The notes under the pieces: generated by a model
What the model was told of the DNA's origin: nothing
Seen by the model: the letters and a program-made list of their open reading frames with translations, nothing else
The model's database searches: none
Source of the DNA: Lysobacteraceae bacterium
Lineage (GTDB): Bacteria > Pseudomonadota > Gammaproteobacteria > Xanthomonadales > Xanthomonadaceae
NCBI GenBank assembly: GCA_017990865.1
Contig: JAGNNB010000127.1
Location: 1-8,038 of the forward strand
Length of the DNA stretch: 8,038 bases
Direction: 5' to 3'
Program-made: the position numbers and the translations under genes
Shown here: positions 6,529-8,038 of the stretch, in pieces
Layout: every line of letters starts with the position of its first letter
Numbering within the stretch: position 1 is the stretch's first letter

Positions 6529-6651
6529 CTGTCATCCCGAGCCGAAGGCGAGGGACCTGCTTTCGTAGCTGATGTGATTGACGGCAATTCGACGTCGGGA
6601 ATTGCGCTAAAACAGGTCCCTCATCCCACTGCGCGGAATTCGGGATGACAG
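6529..6651. repeat. Nested inverted-repeat element (REP/MITE-like)
   Basis: Three nested perfect inverted repeats share one centre region. The outer pair is CTGTCATCCCGA (6529-6540) with TCGGGATGACAG (6640-6651), 12 bp. The middle pair is GAGGGACCTG (6550-6559) with CAGGTCCCTC (6613-6622), 10 bp. The inner pair is GCAATTC (6584-6590) with GAATTGC (6599-6605), 7 bp, whose loop region holds the palindrome CGACGTCG (6590-6597). Unpaired gaps of 9 and 17 nt separate outer and middle arms. No coding content is evident. The arm words (GTCATCCCGA and GAGGGACCTG) resemble dispersed repeats I recall from Lysobacter and Xanthomonas genomes. It lies between two convergent genes, where such a structure can act as a two-way terminator. 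I could not count genomic copies. Confidence 0.75.
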
Positions 6652-6671
6652 TGAAACATCGGCGATCCGCA

Positions 6672-6698
6672 CATCGCGATGCGCTATGCGCGATGCGC
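6672..6698. other. Hairpin with 10-bp direct repeat, 3' of the SDR gene
   Basis: CATCGCG (6672-6678) pairs with CGCGATG (6689-6695) around a 10-nt loop. CGCGATGCGC also occurs twice in direct orientation (6675-6684 and 6689-6698, period 14). Read on the minus strand, it starts about 4 nt after the SDR stop, so it could help end that transcript, though no T-run follows. Confidence 0.35.
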
Positions 6699-6701
6699 GT
6701 C

Positions 6702-7520
6702 TCACTCCGCGTCGCGAAATTCCTTGCTCTTGCTCGCCACCAAGGCGCGCGCCAGGCCATCGGGCAAATACTTCGACACGCCCGCGATGACGCGATTCGC
6801 GCCGCCGGTGATGCAGCGCGTGTCCCCTCGCTCCACCGCATCGATGCCCAGGCGCGCGACCGTCTCGGCATCCAACCACAACCATTTCGGCAATTTCGAG
6901 ACGCGTTCGCGCATGCCGTTGACGTCGTGGAATTCGGTGTAGGTGAAGCCCGGGCACAGCGCGGTGACATGCACGCCCTTGGGTTTCATTTCCAGCGCGA
7001 GGCATTCCGAGAATCGGATCATGAAACCCTTGGCCGCGCCGTACAGCGTGTGGCCCGCCGACGCCGGGACCAATCCGGCCAGCGATGCGACGTTGAGAAT
7101 CCGCCCGTGGCCGGCGGTTTCCATCGCGGGCAAAAAACGGTGGGTCAATTCGGCGACGGCCGTCACCATCACCTGCAGAAAATCGGCGTGCGTCTTCCAG
7201 TCTTCCGAGAGATAACGACCGGGCACGCCGTAACCGGCGTTGTTGACCAAATGCGAGACCGTCCATCCGCGCCGTGCGATCTCGGCGTGCAACGCGGCCG
7301 GTGCCGCCGGGTCGGCCAAATCGGCGGCGACCGTCGCGACCTCCACCTGCGCGCGCAGGCGCTCGGCGAGGGCATCGAGACGATCGAGCCGGCGCGCGGT
7401 GAGGATCAGCGGTACGCCGCGGCGTGCGTATTCGCTTGCGATGGCGGCGCCGATGCCGCTTGAGGCGCCGGTGATCAAGGCGTGGCCGGGGCCGGCGGCG
7501 GGCGAGGTCGGTGCGGGCAT
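6702..7520 (-). CDS. SDR family NAD(P)-dependent oxidoreductase (DltE/SadH-like)
   Basis: This encodes 272 residues of a classical short-chain dehydrogenase, a soluble Rossmann-fold oxidoreductase acting on an unknown alcohol or carbonyl substrate. Numbered from the ATG at 7520: the dinucleotide-binding TGASSGIG (17-24); TARRLDRL (41-48), where arginines after the second strand suggest NADP(H) preference; DLAD (67-70); NNAG (93-96); and the catalytic serine in NVAS (146) with YGAAK (Tyr160, Lys164). The Ser-Tyr spacing is one longer than the commonest SDR spacing. A proline- and alanine-rich N-terminal tail of about 12 residues precedes the first strand. The frame extends to a TTG at 7550, but the ATG fits the family length better; no strong Shine-Dalgarno sequence is seen. 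It runs toward the oxygenase gene and away from tpiA. Confidence 0.92.
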   Translation of the reverse strand: MPAPTSPAAGPGHALITGASSGIGAAIASEYARRGVPLILTARRLDRLDALAERLRAQVEVATVAADLADPAAPAALHAEIARRGWTVSHLVNNAGYGVPGRYLSEDWKTHADFLQVMVTAVAELTHRFLPAMETAGHGRILNVASLAGLVPASAGHTLYGAAKGFMIRFSECLALEMKPKGVHVTALCPGFTYTEFHDVNGMRERVSKLPKWLWLDAETVARLGIDAVERGDTRCITGGANRVIAGVSKYLPDGLARALVASKSKEFRDAE

Positions 7521-7618
7521 CGTGAAAGCATTCCGAAAACGAGTCGGCAAGCATAGCCCAAGGCGGCCAAGGGTCTGGCATCGGTTATCCTGATCGCCTT
7601 CCGTTCGAGAGACGTCGC
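7521..7618. promoter_or_regulatory. Divergent intergenic region, SDR and tpiA promoters
   Basis: The 98-bp gap must serve both divergent genes. For tpiA, TATCCT (7586-7591) is a -10-like hexamer 27 nt before the ATG, and GAGAGA (7607-7612) is a Shine-Dalgarno candidate 6 nt before it. For the SDR gene, the minus strand reads TATGCT at 7555-7550, 29 nt before its ATG. No convincing -35 boxes are seen for either, so both assignments are tentative. Confidence 0.35.
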
Positions 7619-8038
7619 ATGCGCCGCAAAATCGTCGCCGGTAATTGGAAAATGCACGGGACGCGCAATTTCGCCCACGATTTGGTGCGCGATGTGCTGG
7701 CCGGAGCGCCCGCCGAGGGCGTGGACATCGTGCTGCTGCCGCCGACGCCGTATCTGGGCGAGTTGATCGCGGATTTCCAAAGCGAACACCTGAGCTTCGG
7801 CGCCCAGGACGTGAGCGCCAACGAAAAGGGCGCGTTCACCGGCGAGGTGTCGGCGGGCATGTTGGCGGACATCGGCGCCCGCTACGGTTTGGTGGGGCAT
7901 TCCGAGCGCCGTCAGTACCACGGCGAGACCGATGCGCTGATCGCCCGCAAGTTCGTTGCCGCCAAGAACGCCGGGTTGGTGCCGATCCTGTGCATCGGCG
8001 AATCCCTGCACGAGCGCGAGGCCGGCCAAACCGAGTAC
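7619..8038 (+). CDS. tpiA: Triosephosphate isomerase, N-terminal part (3' end outside window)
   Basis: TpiA interconverts dihydroxyacetone phosphate and glyceraldehyde-3-phosphate in glycolysis and gluconeogenesis, as a cytoplasmic dimer. The frame runs from the ATG at 7619-7621 to the window edge without a stop, giving 140 residues, a little over half of the usual 250. AGNWKM (7-12) carries the substrate-binding Asn9 and catalytic Lys11. GHSERR (93-98) carries the catalytic electrophile His94 and Ser95. CIGES (125-129) holds the conserved cysteine. The catalytic glutamate and phosphate-binding loop 6 lie beyond the right edge. The start is secure: the N-terminus MRRKIVAGNWKM is canonical and GAGAGA lies 6 nt upstream. 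In xanthomonads I recall glmM near tpiA, followed by secG and nuo genes; here two oxidoreductase genes lie between glmM and tpiA. Confidence 0.97.
   Translation, partial: MRRKIVAGNWKMHGTRNFAHDLVRDVLAGAPAEGVDIVLLPPTPYLGELIADFQSEHLSFGAQDVSANEKGAFTGEVSAGMLADIGARYGLVGHSERRQYHGETDALIARKFVAAKNAGLVPILCIGESLHEREAGQTEY

Noticed and set aside
5160..6587. 475-residue minus-strand open frame opposite glmM and the oxygenase gene
   Set aside because: It is an antisense shadow of two well-supported genes and of part of the repeat element; there is no family signal and the composition is Arg/Ala-rich.
6645..7463. 272-residue plus-strand open frame opposite the SDR gene
   Set aside because: The minus strand has the full SDR motif set in the expected order; the plus-strand translation has none.
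5499..7520. Oxygenase plus SDR as a secondary-metabolite cluster
   Set aside because: The genes converge with a terminator between them, and no synthetase, transporter or regulator is present in the window.
7521..7550. TTG at 7550 as SDR start
   Set aside because: A rare start codon adding ten residues not expected for the family; the ATG at 7520 gives a normal SDR length.

Overview
The window is GC-rich, gene-dense chromosomal DNA. The gene set and order (trpB, small gene, trpA, accD, then glmM and tpiA nearby) fit a gammaproteobacterium of the Xanthomonadaceae/Lysobacteraceae type (Lysobacter, Luteimonas, Xanthomonas and relatives). This assignment rests on recalled gene order and protein character; no database was searched.

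Layout, left to right. The 3' end of trpB (1-529, +) enters at the left edge. It is followed by a gene for a small exported protein of unknown function with a Pro/Ala/Thr/Glu repeat tail (602-1237, +). The stop codon of that gene sits at the start of trpA (1240-2043, +). A 154-bp gap with a plausible extended -10 promoter leads to accD (2198-3085, +), and 22 nt later comes an unrecognised membrane-anchored protein (3108-3836, +). A 122-bp spacer with three 13-bp repeats and an interrupted inverted repeat precedes glmM (3959-5329, +). After another 169-bp gap comes an isopenicillin N synthase-like 2-oxoglutarate/Fe(II) oxygenase (5499-6455, +). The 246-bp convergent gap holds a terminator hairpin and a nested inverted-repeat element of about 123 bp. 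An SDR oxidoreductase lies on the minus strand (6702-7520, -), divergent from tpiA (7619 to the right edge, +).

How the genes relate. TrpA and TrpB form tryptophan synthase; here a gene for an exported protein separates them. AccD is the carboxyltransferase beta subunit that starts fatty acid synthesis. GlmM makes glucosamine-1-phosphate for peptidoglycan and LPS. TpiA is a glycolytic isomerase. The two unrecognised genes encode proteins predicted to be exported or membrane-anchored, sitting among housekeeping genes. The oxygenase and SDR are oxidoreductases whose substrates cannot be read from sequence.

I see no phage, transposase, CRISPR, toxin or biosynthetic cluster signature, and no convincing new multi-gene system. 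The observations most worth a second look are the dispersed-repeat-like element at 6529-6651, the repeat cluster before glmM, the gene between trpB and trpA, and a Pro-to-Ala change in TrpA at the edge of its active-site loop.
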